Source of the DNA: an uncultured Bacteroidia bacterium
GTDB taxonomy: Bacteria > Bacteroidota > Bacteroidia > Bacteroidales > Prolixibacteraceae
DNA length: 36,423 bases
Direction of reading: 5' to 3'
NCBI GenBank assembly: GCA_903902325.1
Contig: CAIUUO010000278.1
Location: forward strand, 1-36,423
Within the stretch, counting starts at the first letter, position 1. Every line of letters starts with the position of its first letter. The translations under genes and the position numbers were made by a program. The notes below the pieces were generated by a model. The model was not told the DNA's origin. It did not search any database and saw only the letters and a program-made list of their open reading frames with translations. This document shows positions 6,220 through 15,100 of this stretch, in pieces.

Positions 6220-8721
6220 CTACAGCACAAACCTAAGATTCACCCTGGGACTAAATGGGACTGCCTCCTGGTATATGTTTACGGAGACAGTTTGATTGAC
6301 GGGCACCTTTTCAAAATTGGAATACCGGATATTCTTCGTATCGAGAACATTCAGAATGGATAATCCTGTTTCACCTGATACCTTTCCTATATTGAATCTG
6401 ACATTTGCTGCAACATCCAGCCTGTTGTAATTGGTCGAAACATAAATTGGCTGTGCGAAAGTTCCGTTATTAAGCAAAAATCCGGAACCAAATACATAGT
6501 TGGCTGAGAGGAAAACCGGTTTCAGGTTGATAATTACAGCTGTTTTAATTTCATGTCGCTGATCCATGGGTGAGGGTCGGTAGTCTCCATTGGGGAAATA
6601 GGTAAATCGCTCTTCCGACTTGCTCAAGGTATAGGATATCCAGGCAGAATGTCCCCTGTAATCTTTCCGGACAAAGAAATCAAGGCCATAGTCCCTACCG
6701 TCTCCTTTGTATATCAGGTCTTTGTATTTTTGACTTTTTCTGAGAAAACGAGTCAATCCATCCGTTTTTTTGTAATAAGGCTCTATACTAATGGTGAGAT
6801 CATTCTTGTTGAATGTAGAGCCCAGTACCCAATGAACAGATGTTAGTACGGGTACATTTTGATTGTCACAAGCCGTCCAAATGTACTTATAGTTCCCTGA
6901 CTCATCCAATACTGAACTTTTTGAAATGAACTGGTTATATACTCCCCAGGCAGCATTAAGTTTGACATTATCCGAGAGTTTGAAACTTGCAGAGATTCTG
7001 GGTTGTGCATATAACTTTGCCAAATTAACCGGCAAATCCACACGTATGCCGTACTTAATATCTATCTGACCAGACAAAGTCATATGATCCTGAATATATC
7101 CGTTGATTCTTTCGGCCCGAATCTGAAAATTCGTCTGACGAATACCGGATGAATCAGCCGTCAGTAGCGCATTGTTAACGGCAAATCCAAGCCCTGACTC
7201 AAGTACGTGCGATTGTGACAATTTGATATTGTTGTCGATTCGGCCATTAATCTCAGATATCCTGTTTCTTGTCTGATTATCAAGTCTGACTACTGTATTG
7301 CCGTCAGGAGTTTCAGCGCTTAAAACATCACCTATCCTGGTATCCAATGAGGAATAGGTTGTGGTCAGATTGGTCGTGTTTCCATTCTTCCATCTGTGTC
7401 CGTAAAAGCCGGACAGACCGTATTGATCATTTGCTTCTGAGTTAGTTTTGAAAAGCGTATTGGTTGTAGATTGTTCGTTGATTGTGTAATTGAAACGGTC
7501 ATCTCCTGCCATACTGCTGATGTAAAAGAGATCGCCCCTATCGTTGGTGGTCGTAAATTTAATGTTGGCATCCCTGAAGTTATAATCTGGGAAAACGGTA
7601 TAATCAATAGATGGTTTACTTGCCAAAGCTTTTTCTACTGTATTTGGAATTACCTTTTTGGAGTTGTAGAGGTTATAGAATGTTTGCCTGAATGACAAAA
7701 GCAGCGAACTGTTTTTCCACAGAGGCAATTCAACCATCCCATTGGTTGTCACATTGTTAACGTTGAGACTGACGGAAGGCTTTACCATGTTTGCGGTTTT
7801 ACCGTTGATGCGGACAATTCCTCCCACGCGGTCACCCAGTGTTGCATCGAAGCCCCCTTTGAAAACCTCAACATCCTTGGCTATTAACGGATTGACGGCG
7901 TCGATGTCATCATCAAAACATTTTAATCCCCAGATATTAAATCCATCCAACATAATTTGACTCTGTCCCTCGTAGGAACCCCAGATAATCAGGCCATTAG
8001 ACAGTTCGCTCGAGGCCAGGATACCGGGCATCAGGCGAAGCAATGTGAATATCGAATTATCATCATTTCCGGGCAGATATCTGGATACCTGGTGGTTGAG
8101 TCGCATGGAGCCGGCAACATTACCAACCAGTGTGGTTCGGTCCGGAGATTTTCTCAGGATGACAATTTCCCGCAAACCAATACTGGAAGGAACCATCTTT
8201 AAATGGTGATTGGTTCCGGCAACAAGCACCGTATCAAGTATATAATATCCAAGATGAATAATTTTCAGATGAAAGGCGGAGTCTTTTTTAGAAGAGTATG
8301 AAAAGCTTCCTTTCAGATCAGAAACCAATACCCGATCGTCGATCAGCATCTGGGAATAGGAGAGTGGCTCGCCCGTTTTTGCCTCCGATATTGTGCCCGA
8401 AAGCAAGTAATTCTTTGGTTCTATCGCTTTATTTACTGGGAGGATCATATAGACTTCTCCCCGTTTATTGCAGGTCAGGGGAAGTCCGCTGATCAGTGAC
8501 TTTATGGCTTCATCAGGAGTATTGTATGAGTTTCTGACTGTTATTTTGTATTGTGAAAGCAGTTGGTCATTAAATGAAAACTGAAGGTGATACTGATCCC
8601 TGAGTCCAGTCAAAATTTTATTGAGTGGATCATTATTTGTAACAATCTCAACATTTTGTGCAAATGCAGATGAAACTGAGAATAATAGTATAAGAAAGAT
8701 GGTGAAGGAAACAATCCGCAT
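6220..8721 (-). CDS. TonB-dependent receptor with STN domain (FecA-like signal-transducing)
   Basis: The product has 833 residues from the ATG at 8721. The frame is open further upstream to a TTG inside fecR, but MRIVSFTIF gives a proper signal peptide ending AFAQ about residue 22. Domains in order are: an STN secretin/TonB short N-terminal domain (about 25-95, with VEIVTNNDPLNKILTGL); a carboxypeptidase-regulatory-like beta domain (about 105-180); a plug domain (about 190-305, with SQIMLDGFNIWG and EVFKGGFDATLGDRVGGIV); and an outer-membrane beta-barrel ending RVNLRFVL. The STN domain is the part that talks to FecR in transenvelope signalling. It starts 13 bp after fecR in a sigma-fecR-receptor operon. 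No SusD-type lipoprotein follows, unlike most polysaccharide loci, so a smaller ligand (siderophore, oligosaccharide or other chelate) is possible. The ligand is not determined. Confidence 0.92.
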   Translation of the reverse strand: MRIVSFTIFLILLFSVSSAFAQNVEIVTNNDPLNKILTGLRDQYHLQFSFNDQLLSQYKITVRNSYNTPDEAIKSLISGLPLTCNKRGEVYMILPVNKAIEPKNYLLSGTISEAKTGEPLSYSQMLIDDRVLVSDLKGSFSYSSKKDSAFHLKIIHLGYYILDTVLVAGTNHHLKMVPSSIGLREIVILRKSPDRTTLVGNVAGSMRLNHQVSRYLPGNDDNSIFTLLRLMPGILASSELSNGLIIWGSYEGQSQIMLDGFNIWGLKCFDDDIDAVNPLIAKDVEVFKGGFDATLGDRVGGIVRINGKTANMVKPSVSLNVNNVTTNGMVELPLWKNSSLLLSFRQTFYNLYNSKKVIPNTVEKALASKPSIDYTVFPDYNFRDANIKFTTTNDRGDLFYISSMAGDDRFNYTINEQSTTNTLFKTNSEANDQYGLSGFYGHRWKNGNTTNLTTTYSSLDTRIGDVLSAETPDGNTVVRLDNQTRNRISEINGRIDNNIKLSQSHVLESGLGFAVNNALLTADSSGIRQTNFQIRAERINGYIQDHMTLSGQIDIKYGIRVDLPVNLAKLYAQPRISASFKLSDNVKLNAAWGVYNQFISKSSVLDESGNYKYIWTACDNQNVPVLTSVHWVLGSTFNKNDLTISIEPYYKKTDGLTRFLRKSQKYKDLIYKGDGRDYGLDFFVRKDYRGHSAWISYTLSKSEERFTYFPNGDYRPSPMDQRHEIKTAVIINLKPVFLSANYVFGSGFLLNNGTFAQPIYVSTNYNRLDVAANVRFNIGKVSGETGLSILNVLDTKNIRYSNFEKVPVNQTVSVNIYQEAVPFSPRVNLRFVL

Positions 8722-8734
8722 CAGACCTTGGAAA

Positions 8735-9589
8735 TTAATTAATCCGGAATTCAGTTTTCGAACTACTTTCAAAAGTAAGGCCTAAAGAGGTACAAACCAA
8801 ATCGAGAACCTCTTTTTCAGATAATGTTTTTGAAAAATTTCCTGTGTAGGTCAAGCCAGGGTTTCCTTTAAATTGAATTTTAATGTTGTATTGACGTTCA
8901 ATCTCCTGAAGTACAGAAGTAACAGATGCTCCGGTGAAAAAGAAATTGTTGTCGCGCCATGAAATTACCGCGGGTGATTTAACCTCGTGAATTAAATGAA
9001 GACTGCCTTCCTTGCCGATGTAAACCTGTTCATTCGGATACAGAAGTACACTTTCATTTTTAGCAAAAGATAGTACTTGAACTTTCCCCGTAAAACAGGT
9101 GACATTGTAGTCGTTTTCCCTTGAAAAGATATTGAAACTGGTACCCAGAACAGTCGTTTCACCCAAATCTGAATGAACTTTGAACTGGTTGCCGTGTGTC
9201 ACTTGAAAAAAGGCCTCGCCTTGGAGATCGACTGTCCTTGATACATTGAACCAAAAGGGATGGTACAGAAGTGATGATCCTGCATTTAATTCAACATACG
9301 AATCATCGGGGAGCGCACAGGTCAGATGCTCTCCCGCTTTTGAAACAAATGTTTTGGTATAGAATCTGAAGAAAGAAGTAACGCCCACAAGCAATAGAAA
9401 GGAAGCCGCCAGTGCAAGTCTGAAAACAGGATTCATGGATATTTTGCGCCCTGATTTGATGGGATTATCCATCCTGGTCATCAGATTGTTCCATGCCTCC
9501 TCCTTCGAAACCGTGTAATTCAGATCGATTTCAGGAAACTGCCCCATATTCTCGTTTTCGATAAATTCTTTTATAAGTGCTTTGGTCAT
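8735..9589 (-). CDS. FecR-type anti-sigma factor with DUF4974
   Basis: The product has 284 residues. A cytoplasmic N-terminal part (1-50) would bind the sigma factor. A single membrane helix follows (about 54-75), then the periplasmic FecR domain (about 80-185, with LPDDSYVELNAGSSLLY and GEAFFQV) and a C-terminal DUF4974/STN-like domain (about 215-283, with YNIKIQF and FSKTLSEKEVLDLVC). The ATG overlaps the sigma-factor stop by four bases (ATGA, 9586-9589), implying translational coupling. In characterised Fec-like systems the ligand-loaded receptor signals through FecR to free or activate the sigma factor. All expected parts are present and intact. Confidence 0.93.
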   Translation of the reverse strand: MTKALIKEFIENENMGQFPEIDLNYTVSKEEAWNNLMTRMDNPIKSGRKISMNPVFRLALAASFLLLVGVTSFFRFYTKTFVSKAGEHLTCALPDDSYVELNAGSSLLYHPFWFNVSRTVDLQGEAFFQVTHGNQFKVHSDLGETTVLGTSFNIFSRENDYNVTCFTGKVQVLSFAKNESVLLYPNEQVYIGKEGSLHLIHEVKSPAVISWRDNNFFFTGASVTSVLQEIERQYNIKIQFKGNPGLTYTGNFSKTLSEKEVLDLVCTSLGLTFESSSKTEFRIN

Positions 9590-10077
9590 TGATGGTAGCC
9601 TATTGCTTTTTTTATAAAGTTCAGGGCATTTTTCATTCTTTTTTCAACTGCTTTTACAGATAATCCAAGATGATCCGCTATTTCATTGTTTTTCAATCCG
9701 TCCATTCTGCTCATCAGAAAAACGATCCTTTGCTTTTCCGGAAGATTTTGAAGGGCAAGTTCATAGTTCATGCTTAACTCTTTGTAACTTGCTATTTCCT
9801 CAGGACTCTCCCCAAAGGTTTCATCAACTGATTTGGTCTGGAACTTCTGGTGGACTTTCTGTCTTCTGTATTGGTTAATTAATTCGTTACCTGCAATTTT
9901 ATATAATAGAGCCTTGATGTTTATGTCTTTAATCAGTTCTTTCTTCTCCCATAAAATCATAAACGCCTCCTGAGCTACTTCAGTTGCCTGTTCTTTATCG
10001 CCCGATCGATAGTAAATATAGTTACGAACGTCGTTAAAATGCGTATCGAATATATTTTTAAACTCCTCTTGTGTCAA
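9586..10077 (-). CDS. ECF-family RNA polymerase sigma factor (FecI-like), TTG start
   Basis: The product has 163 residues. Sigma region 2 spans about residues 8-77 (DTHFNDVRNYIYYRSGDKEQATEVAQEAFMILW is interrupted only by ordinary variation from the Bacteroidota consensus). Region 4 spans about 105-158 and has the helix-turn-helix (LKNNEIADHLGLSVKAVEKRM). The frame has no ATG until residue 40, which would delete half of region 2. The start is therefore taken as TTG at 10077, preceded by AAAGGGAAA. It heads the sigma-fecR-receptor operon and presumably transcribes the receptor and possibly the GH3 gene. No promoter of the usual -7 type was found upstream. Confidence 0.92.
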   Translation of the reverse strand: MTQEEFKNIFDTHFNDVRNYIYYRSGDKEQATEVAQEAFMILWEKKELIKDINIKALLYKIAGNELINQYRRQKVHQKFQTKSVDETFGESPEEIASYKELSMNYELALQNLPEKQRIVFLMSRMDGLKNNEIADHLGLSVKAVEKRMKNALNFIKKAIGYHQ

Positions 10078-10230
10078 TTTCCCTTTACTTTTTGGAAGCC
10101 CGAATCTACGAAAAGGTTTTGACTCTCAAAAATCGAAATCCAACGTTTTCATCCTTAGATGCCGGATTGTACATTGTCTGAATTACTCAGAAATTGCAAC
10201 AATCGCATCCGGAAAAGCAAAGAAAATATA

Positions 10231-11268
10231 TTACCACTCCATCGGAAAAGCCTCTTCGAATTCCGAATAGGCAATACACCTTACGGAGGCCTGCTCCCAT
10301 GCGGAATAGTTTACAGATCTGGGACTTATCCAGATTCCTGTTCTGAGCACATTCAGGTAATATCGCGCCAGTTTGATGTAAGTAATCGCACAAATATTGC
10401 AATGCGGGATAAAAAACAGTATCGTTCCAAGAATGGCTGAAGGTAACTTCAGTACCAGATTGTTCAAAATCAGGATCAGGTGCATAAAAGCTGCATGATC
10501 CGCTTTTTCATGTTTCGCGATATAAACGTGACGCGAAACATGAACTTCCGTTTTGGTCATCACGGTAATCTCCTTGTTCAATCTTGAGGAGCCACCATGC
10601 AAATGTCCGACTTCAGCGCTTTTCAGTTTGACGATTTCACCCTGCATGAGTTTGGCTCTGCGGCACAAATCCACATCCTCATAATACATCCAGAAATCAT
10701 CATCCCATTTCCCTAGCCGGAGAAAACTATCCTTCCTGATCATGAGTACAGATCCTGATACCCAGTCGGGATAGACGTAATGCATGGTCTGGTCAACGGT
10801 TTTCTCGAGGCTTCCGGCAAATACATTTCTGATGGCCCTCAGCCATCCTGTTAGGGTAAATATGGTCAGAAACTGCCCATATGGCCGGTCTTTTGAACCG
10901 TTTTCCCTGACCTGGCTGCAGGTGACAATGGAATACTCAGGCCTGACCCTGATTTCTTCCAGCATATCGAAGAGGGCATCCGCATTGACATTGGTGTCAG
11001 GGTTGAGAAACAACAAGTTAGTTCCATTGCTATAGGAAACTCCCAGATTACAGCCATTGGCGAAACCATTGTTTCCCGTGTTGGGGATGAAGGTGAATTG
11101 TGGAAACAGTGCTAAAAATTCGGCCTTTCTTCCTGTATTTGACTTGTTGTCAACGATGATTACCTCAAACGAAAAACGGCTGTCTGCTATATCTTGAAGG
11201 GATTGAAGACATCTTTTAAGCTTGTCACCTCCCTTGTAATTGACTATTATGACGGATATGTCCTTCAT
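10231..11268 (-). CDS. Family 2 glycosyltransferase (rhamnosyltransferase-like)
   Basis: This 345-residue GT-A fold enzyme opens with ISVIIVNYKGGDKLKRCLQSL. VIIVDNKS and the donor/metal-binding motif FLNPDTNV follow, then WVSGSVLMIRKDSFLRLGKWDDDFWMYYEDVDLCRR, the acceptor-side region typical of WbbL/RfbF-like rhamnosyl- and related sugar transferases. Hydrophobic helices near residues 260-310 suggest membrane contact. These enzymes add sugars to lipid-linked O-antigen, capsule or other surface glycans on the cytoplasmic face. It stands alone between the sigma factor (same strand, about 150 bp away) and a divergent lipoprotein, with no other glycan genes nearby, so the acceptor is unknown. Confidence 0.9.
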   Translation of the reverse strand: MKDISVIIVNYKGGDKLKRCLQSLQDIADSRFSFEVIIVDNKSNTGRKAEFLALFPQFTFIPNTGNNGFANGCNLGVSYSNGTNLLFLNPDTNVNADALFDMLEEIRVRPEYSIVTCSQVRENGSKDRPYGQFLTIFTLTGWLRAIRNVFAGSLEKTVDQTMHYVYPDWVSGSVLMIRKDSFLRLGKWDDDFWMYYEDVDLCRRAKLMQGEIVKLKSAEVGHLHGGSSRLNKEITVMTKTEVHVSRHVYIAKHEKADHAAFMHLILILNNLVLKLPSAILGTILFFIPHCNICAITYIKLARYYLNVLRTGIWISPRSVNYSAWEQASVRCIAYSEFEEAFPMEW

Positions 11269-11528
11269 GTTGTACTAAATTGTTATTAACCTATTACCGT
11301 ATGAAATTGGGTTTACCCTACTTTTTTCTTTTACAGATGTTTTCTTTGGTTGTGCCCGTTCAGTTTTGTTGGCAGCGTTTATCCCGCTAATCCATCGAAA
11401 TTGGTTTATTTATGTTCATTTTTAGCGAAAAATGACTCAAACGGGCTACTTCTTTTTGAAAATAGTTTGATAAATTTGATAGATTCTATGTTCATCCTTT
11501 TGATCCGATTAACTTAAGAAATGATCCA

Positions 11529-13070
11529 ATGAAAAAAATTCTGTTTATCAGCATCTTTTTCCTGGTTTTGGGAGGATGCAAAAAAACTGAGGTAACTAAA
11601 GTATCACCTACTGTCGCATCAGTCACTTCATCAGCAGTTATCACTGCGACTACAGCAACTATCACCGGAACTGTTTCAGATGACGGAGGTGATCCAATCA
11701 CTGCCAGGGGAGTCGTCTACGGTCTCAACCAAAACCCGACCATTTCTGACAGTAAAACGTCCGATGGTACCGGAACAGGCAATTTTACAAGTAACATAAC
11801 CGGTTTGCTTCCGGGTAAGACCTATTATTTCAGAACTTACGCAACCAACAGTATCGGTACATCGTACGGAGAGCAGGTTACCTCGACAACACCTGCTGTA
11901 TTGGCTACTTTGACCACTACGGCCGTAACCTCTGGTACAGGAGCGGGTGCATCAAGCGGCGGTAATATCACTGCTGACGGGGGAGGTACCATTACCGCAC
12001 GGGGCGTATGCTGGGGAACCACAACAGGTCCGACGACTGCAGGTTCTAAGACGTCGGATGGCACCGGCACAGGAAGCTTTACCAGTTCAATAACAGGTCT
12101 GACTACTGGCACAACTTACTATGTCAGGGCTTATGCGACCTCTTCTGTCGGCACTGCCTACGGGAATGAAGTTTCCTTCAAGGCTGTGGCTCTTCCTACA
12201 ATTTCAACTACCGCTGCCACTGTTATCACAACAGGCTCGATTACTGCCGGAGGAAATATCACATCCGACGGTGGAGCAACCGTGACAGCTCGCGGTATAT
12301 GCTGGGCTACGGCAACCGGGCCAACCATCTCCGGCAGCAAAACCAGCGACGGCACGGGAGCAGGAACATTTACAAGCACTGCTGCAAGTCTGGCCGTAAG
12401 TACAACCTATTACTTAAGGGCCTATGCCACCAACAGTGCGGGAACCGTGTACGGGAATGAGATTGTTGTTACGACACTCAGCCAGGATGTTAAAAACATC
12501 GTTCCAGACAATATAATCACGACCATGACGAACCTTGGAATGCCGATTTACTCCGGAAAGACTCCTCCGAACCTTGTCAATTTTTATAAACTATCCCCGC
12601 GTACCCTAAAGAATTCCAATGTTCCGAACGATTATTCTGCTGGGACAGTCTTTTATGACATGAACATTCATTTCTACAACCAGGACAATACCGCGCTTTC
12701 CCTGAAAATGGACTTTGCAGAGATGGGAAGCGGCGGAGGAACCGGATCTGGTAAAGGAGCGTTCATTTCAGGAAGCGGTAATAATTTCTCAGTATTTATG
12801 CAGGTTACTTACACTGCTTCCGGTCAGAGCGCCGACATGGTTGAGATTTTTTCAGGCACAATGACTTCAACGGGTATCAAGGACCTCTATGATGGGCTCT
12901 TTATGGTGGATGACCACGGCGATCCGGGCAATCTTTGGATCGCAAATGGACAGGGCCGGATTTTCTATGATTCGGATGGTATGTCACCGTTTATCGCCAA
13001 CCTCTCCTCCATGATTTTTGGCAATGCTCAGGGAATCATGTTGGCAGCGCCATCCATTCGGATCAAATAA
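11529..13070 (+). CDS. Lipoprotein with three Ig/FN3-like repeats and a novel C-terminal domain
   Basis: The product has 513 residues. A lipoprotein signal ends LGGC with Cys17 the lipidated residue. Three repeats of roughly 97 residues follow (about 25-121, 122-218, 219-318), each with GG..ITARGVCW-like, GSKTSDGTGTGSFTS-like and TTYYVRAYATNSxGTAYGN-like segments. This beta-sandwich repeat is common in Bacteroidota surface lipoproteins. The last 190 residues form a separate domain I do not recognise (DNIITTMTNLGMPIYSG ... FYDMNIHFYNQDN ... GSGGGTGSGKGAFISGSGN ... SADMVEIFSGTM). It is probably exposed at the cell surface, with repeats acting as a stalk. Monocistronic: a divergent glycosyltransferase lies upstream, and a terminator at 13106 follows. 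TAAATTTG at 11471-11478 is a possible -7 box. Confidence 0.8.
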   Translation: MKKILFISIFFLVLGGCKKTEVTKVSPTVASVTSSAVITATTATITGTVSDDGGDPITARGVVYGLNQNPTISDSKTSDGTGTGNFTSNITGLLPGKTYYFRTYATNSIGTSYGEQVTSTTPAVLATLTTTAVTSGTGAGASSGGNITADGGGTITARGVCWGTTTGPTTAGSKTSDGTGTGSFTSSITGLTTGTTYYVRAYATSSVGTAYGNEVSFKAVALPTISTTAATVITTGSITAGGNITSDGGATVTARGICWATATGPTISGSKTSDGTGAGTFTSTAASLAVSTTYYLRAYATNSAGTVYGNEIVVTTLSQDVKNIVPDNIITTMTNLGMPIYSGKTPPNLVNFYKLSPRTLKNSNVPNDYSAGTVFYDMNIHFYNQDNTALSLKMDFAEMGSGGGTGSGKGAFISGSGNNFSVFMQVTYTASGQSADMVEIFSGTMTSTGIKDLYDGLFMVDDHGDPGNLWIANGQGRIFYDSDGMSPFIANLSSMIFGNAQGIMLAAPSIRIK

Positions 13071-13105
13071 AGATATTTGTTAAAAATATTTAGTATTGGT
13101 TATGC

Positions 13106-13137
13106 AAAAAAGAGGCGATTCACTTCCGCCTCTTTTT
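13106..13137. terminator. Terminator between convergent genes
   Basis: AGAGGCG and CGCCTCT form a 7-bp stem with a 9-base loop, flanked by A on the left and T on the right, so it can serve both the lipoprotein gene (plus) and the permease gene (minus). Confidence 0.85.
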
Positions 13138-13162
13138 GTTAAGTGATATTCCCATAATCCCA

Positions 13163-14443
13163 TCAAATTTCAAGATTTGGCAGGGGAACCGTGAGAATTT
13201 CAAGCGATATACTTTTTCTTTCCTTCATGATAGTTTGCACAATGAGAAATAAAATAATAGCCAATACGGCAAATACTGCCTCAATATTCAGCATTCCGGT
13301 TGAGCCCCAGCGTGTGTGTGCCCATCCTTCGATGTAGATCATCAGGTATATGGGGGAGTTGGAAAGTGCCGCATAGATATTGTATTTGGTTGCTGCAGCG
13401 CCTTTACCTATAATTTCCAAAACGAAAGCGCTAAAAGCAGCATACGATAATCCCACAGCGATAGCATACACGGAAGTCCAGATGATGTACATCCATTCAG
13501 TTTTTGGGGAATAGGCCATCCCAATTGCACACAGGGCACCAATAAGTCCGAAAGTCAGATAAGCCCCCTGCCGGCTGATCCTGTCACAAATCCATCCTCC
13601 AATCAGGCATCCAAGGGCGGAAAGCAACCCGCCGATTGTACCCGTCACCAGTGCTACAGTATCAGCGCTTGCATGCCAGTCAGCAGCAACTGCCGACCAC
13701 AAATTTTGCGCAGCGCCGGTGCCAAGGGTTAAAAAAGCAAGCAGCATGGCCAGAATTCCCAACCTTGTTTTCAGAGTGCAGAACACGTCATTGAAAAGAT
13801 TCCGGTAGGTTTTGGTCATGCTGTGATCACGAATCGTGGACTTCGGTTCTTTTAAGAACAAAAGCCCGATACTGCAGAATAAACAGACAAAGGCAAGTAG
13901 GGATGCGACCATCCATTCCTCCGGCAACCTCTGGGCCAGCCATAGTCCGGCACCTCCTCCCAAACCTGCTCCTCCAAGATTCCCTGCATTATAATAACCA
14001 CTGGCACGTCCCTTTAATTCTTCCGGAACATCATAGGCCATAAGGCTCTGGGTTGACATTCCTAAAAAGGTAATCATGAAATTGATGAAAATCACGATGA
14101 CTGTTAAAAGCGGCAAACTGGATTCCCTGACTGGGAGAATGCCTGTAACCAGAATTCCCAAAGCGCTTGCTACACTGGAAATCAGGTACCATTTCTTTAA
14201 AGAGAGCGTAGAGTCTACAAGCGGCGCCCAGATAAATTTAAAAATGTGTGGAAGTAGAATTACTGCAACCAATTCAGCCACTTTATCCAAGGGAATTCCT
14301 CCCTTTGTATACAGATAAGCGAGTGTAACAGTCACGTAACCTGACATTATCCCATAAGGGATTAACAGCAGGGTGAATACCGAAGGATGCACGGGGATGC
14401 GGGAAGCAACAGGATTGGAAGAACCGTTATGATTCGCTTTCAT
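13163..14443 (-). CDS. Major facilitator superfamily permease (AmpG/PAT-like)
   Basis: The product has 426 residues with about 12 hydrophobic segments. The N-terminal half contains LIPYGIMSGYVTVTLAYLYTKGG and IFKFIWAPLVDSTLSLKKWY, the layout of the AmpG/acetyl-CoA-transporter (PAT) branch of MFS, in which the WAPLVD loop replaces the usual sugar-porter signature. A second half repeat begins near residue 230. Substrates known in this branch include muropeptides and acetyl-CoA; the actual substrate cannot be read from sequence. The gene is convergent with the lipoprotein gene and is followed by no other minus gene. It lies downstream of the NTF2-like gene with a 166-bp gap. Confidence 0.82.
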   Translation of the reverse strand: MKANHNGSSNPVASRIPVHPSVFTLLLIPYGIMSGYVTVTLAYLYTKGGIPLDKVAELVAVILLPHIFKFIWAPLVDSTLSLKKWYLISSVASALGILVTGILPVRESSLPLLTVIVIFINFMITFLGMSTQSLMAYDVPEELKGRASGYYNAGNLGGAGLGGGAGLWLAQRLPEEWMVASLLAFVCLFCSIGLLFLKEPKSTIRDHSMTKTYRNLFNDVFCTLKTRLGILAMLLAFLTLGTGAAQNLWSAVAADWHASADTVALVTGTIGGLLSALGCLIGGWICDRISRQGAYLTFGLIGALCAIGMAYSPKTEWMYIIWTSVYAIAVGLSYAAFSAFVLEIIGKGAAATKYNIYAALSNSPIYLMIYIEGWAHTRWGSTGMLNIEAVFAVLAIILFLIVQTIMKERKSISLEILTVPLPNLEI

Positions 14444-14516
14444 TGTTTAAATAATTTCCAGTTTTGCAATCCGTTACGGATCAATTAAGATAGTAAATAC
14501 CAATCTGACCCATCCG

Positions 14517-14600
14517 CTATTTCTTTTCGGTCATGGTAAAGTACATCCAATCATCGTTTTTTTCCTGTTTGTATTCAAGTCCAATGCATTTTGCGATGGT
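14517..14600 (-). pseudogene. Orphan C-terminal coding fragment
   Basis: Read on the minus strand, 27 codons (TIAKCIGLEYKQEKNDD then WMYFTMTEKK) end in TAG. They have strongly protein-like composition but no start. The fragment lies in the same frame as the NTF2-fold gene just upstream, after two in-frame stops. It may be the remnant 3' end of a lost gene or of a longer ancestral protein. No family assigned. Confidence 0.3.
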
Positions 14601-14609
14601 TTAAATAAG

Positions 14610-15086
14610 TTATTCTCCCTGAGGCACTGATCCGTCAAACAGTCTCCATTTCCATACCCCTTTTTTCTTCACCATGATGCCTGTGAACCTGTAAGGGGTT
14701 ATTTTCGTTCCTCCTGCGTGAAACTTGACGATCATTTTCCCTTCCATAAAAATCCAGGCGGTTTTTCCATTACTGTCAATGTCGACCCGGTTCATCTCCC
14801 ATGAAAAACCTGCAAAGCCAAAGATCTGGGAAAGCCATACCTTAGCCTGATCCTTGCCTTTGGATACTTCTCCGTTGGCAGAACCTACAAGCATTATATC
14901 CGGGGAGTCGTCAAAAAGTGTCAAAGCCAGTTCCAAATTTGCGGTTTTTGCCGCATTGTTCCATATTTCCAATGCTCTGATGATTTCGCTTTTAACCTTA
15001 TCGGATGATTTTTGTGCCGAGACGGATAGGATGGACACTGAAAGCAGAATCATGAGTACTGCCTTGAAAAAGTTGTTTTTTTTCAT
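14610..15086 (-). CDS. Exported NTF2-fold (SnoaL/DUF4440-like) protein
   Basis: The product has 158 residues from the ATG at 15086. The frame is open further upstream to a GTG inside the neighbour, but MKKNNFFKAVLMILL gives a proper signal peptide ending SVSAQ. The mature protein has the cone-shaped NTF2 pattern: a first helix (EIIRALEIWNNAAKTANLELALTLFDDSPDIMLVGSANGE is the usual helix-turn-pocket arrangement), then GKDQAKVWLSQIFG and beta strands TAWIFMEGKMIVKF, YRFTGIMVKKKGVWKWRLFDGS. DUF4440/SnoaL-like proteins bind small molecules or act as isomerase-like enzymes; no activity can be assigned. It starts 14 bp after the membrane protein upstream, so the two are likely co-transcribed. Confidence 0.82.
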   Translation of the reverse strand: MKKNNFFKAVLMILLSVSILSVSAQKSSDKVKSEIIRALEIWNNAAKTANLELALTLFDDSPDIMLVGSANGEVSKGKDQAKVWLSQIFGFAGFSWEMNRVDIDSNGKTAWIFMEGKMIVKFHAGGTKITPYRFTGIMVKKKGVWKWRLFDGSVPQGE

Positions 15087-15100
15087 TTTTGACTGCTCTA

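Noticed and set aside
6220-8721. SusC of a SusC/SusD pair
   Set aside because: No SusD-like lipoprotein adjoins it; the STN domain with upstream sigma and FecR fits a FecA-like signalling receptor, so a SusC label is not supported.
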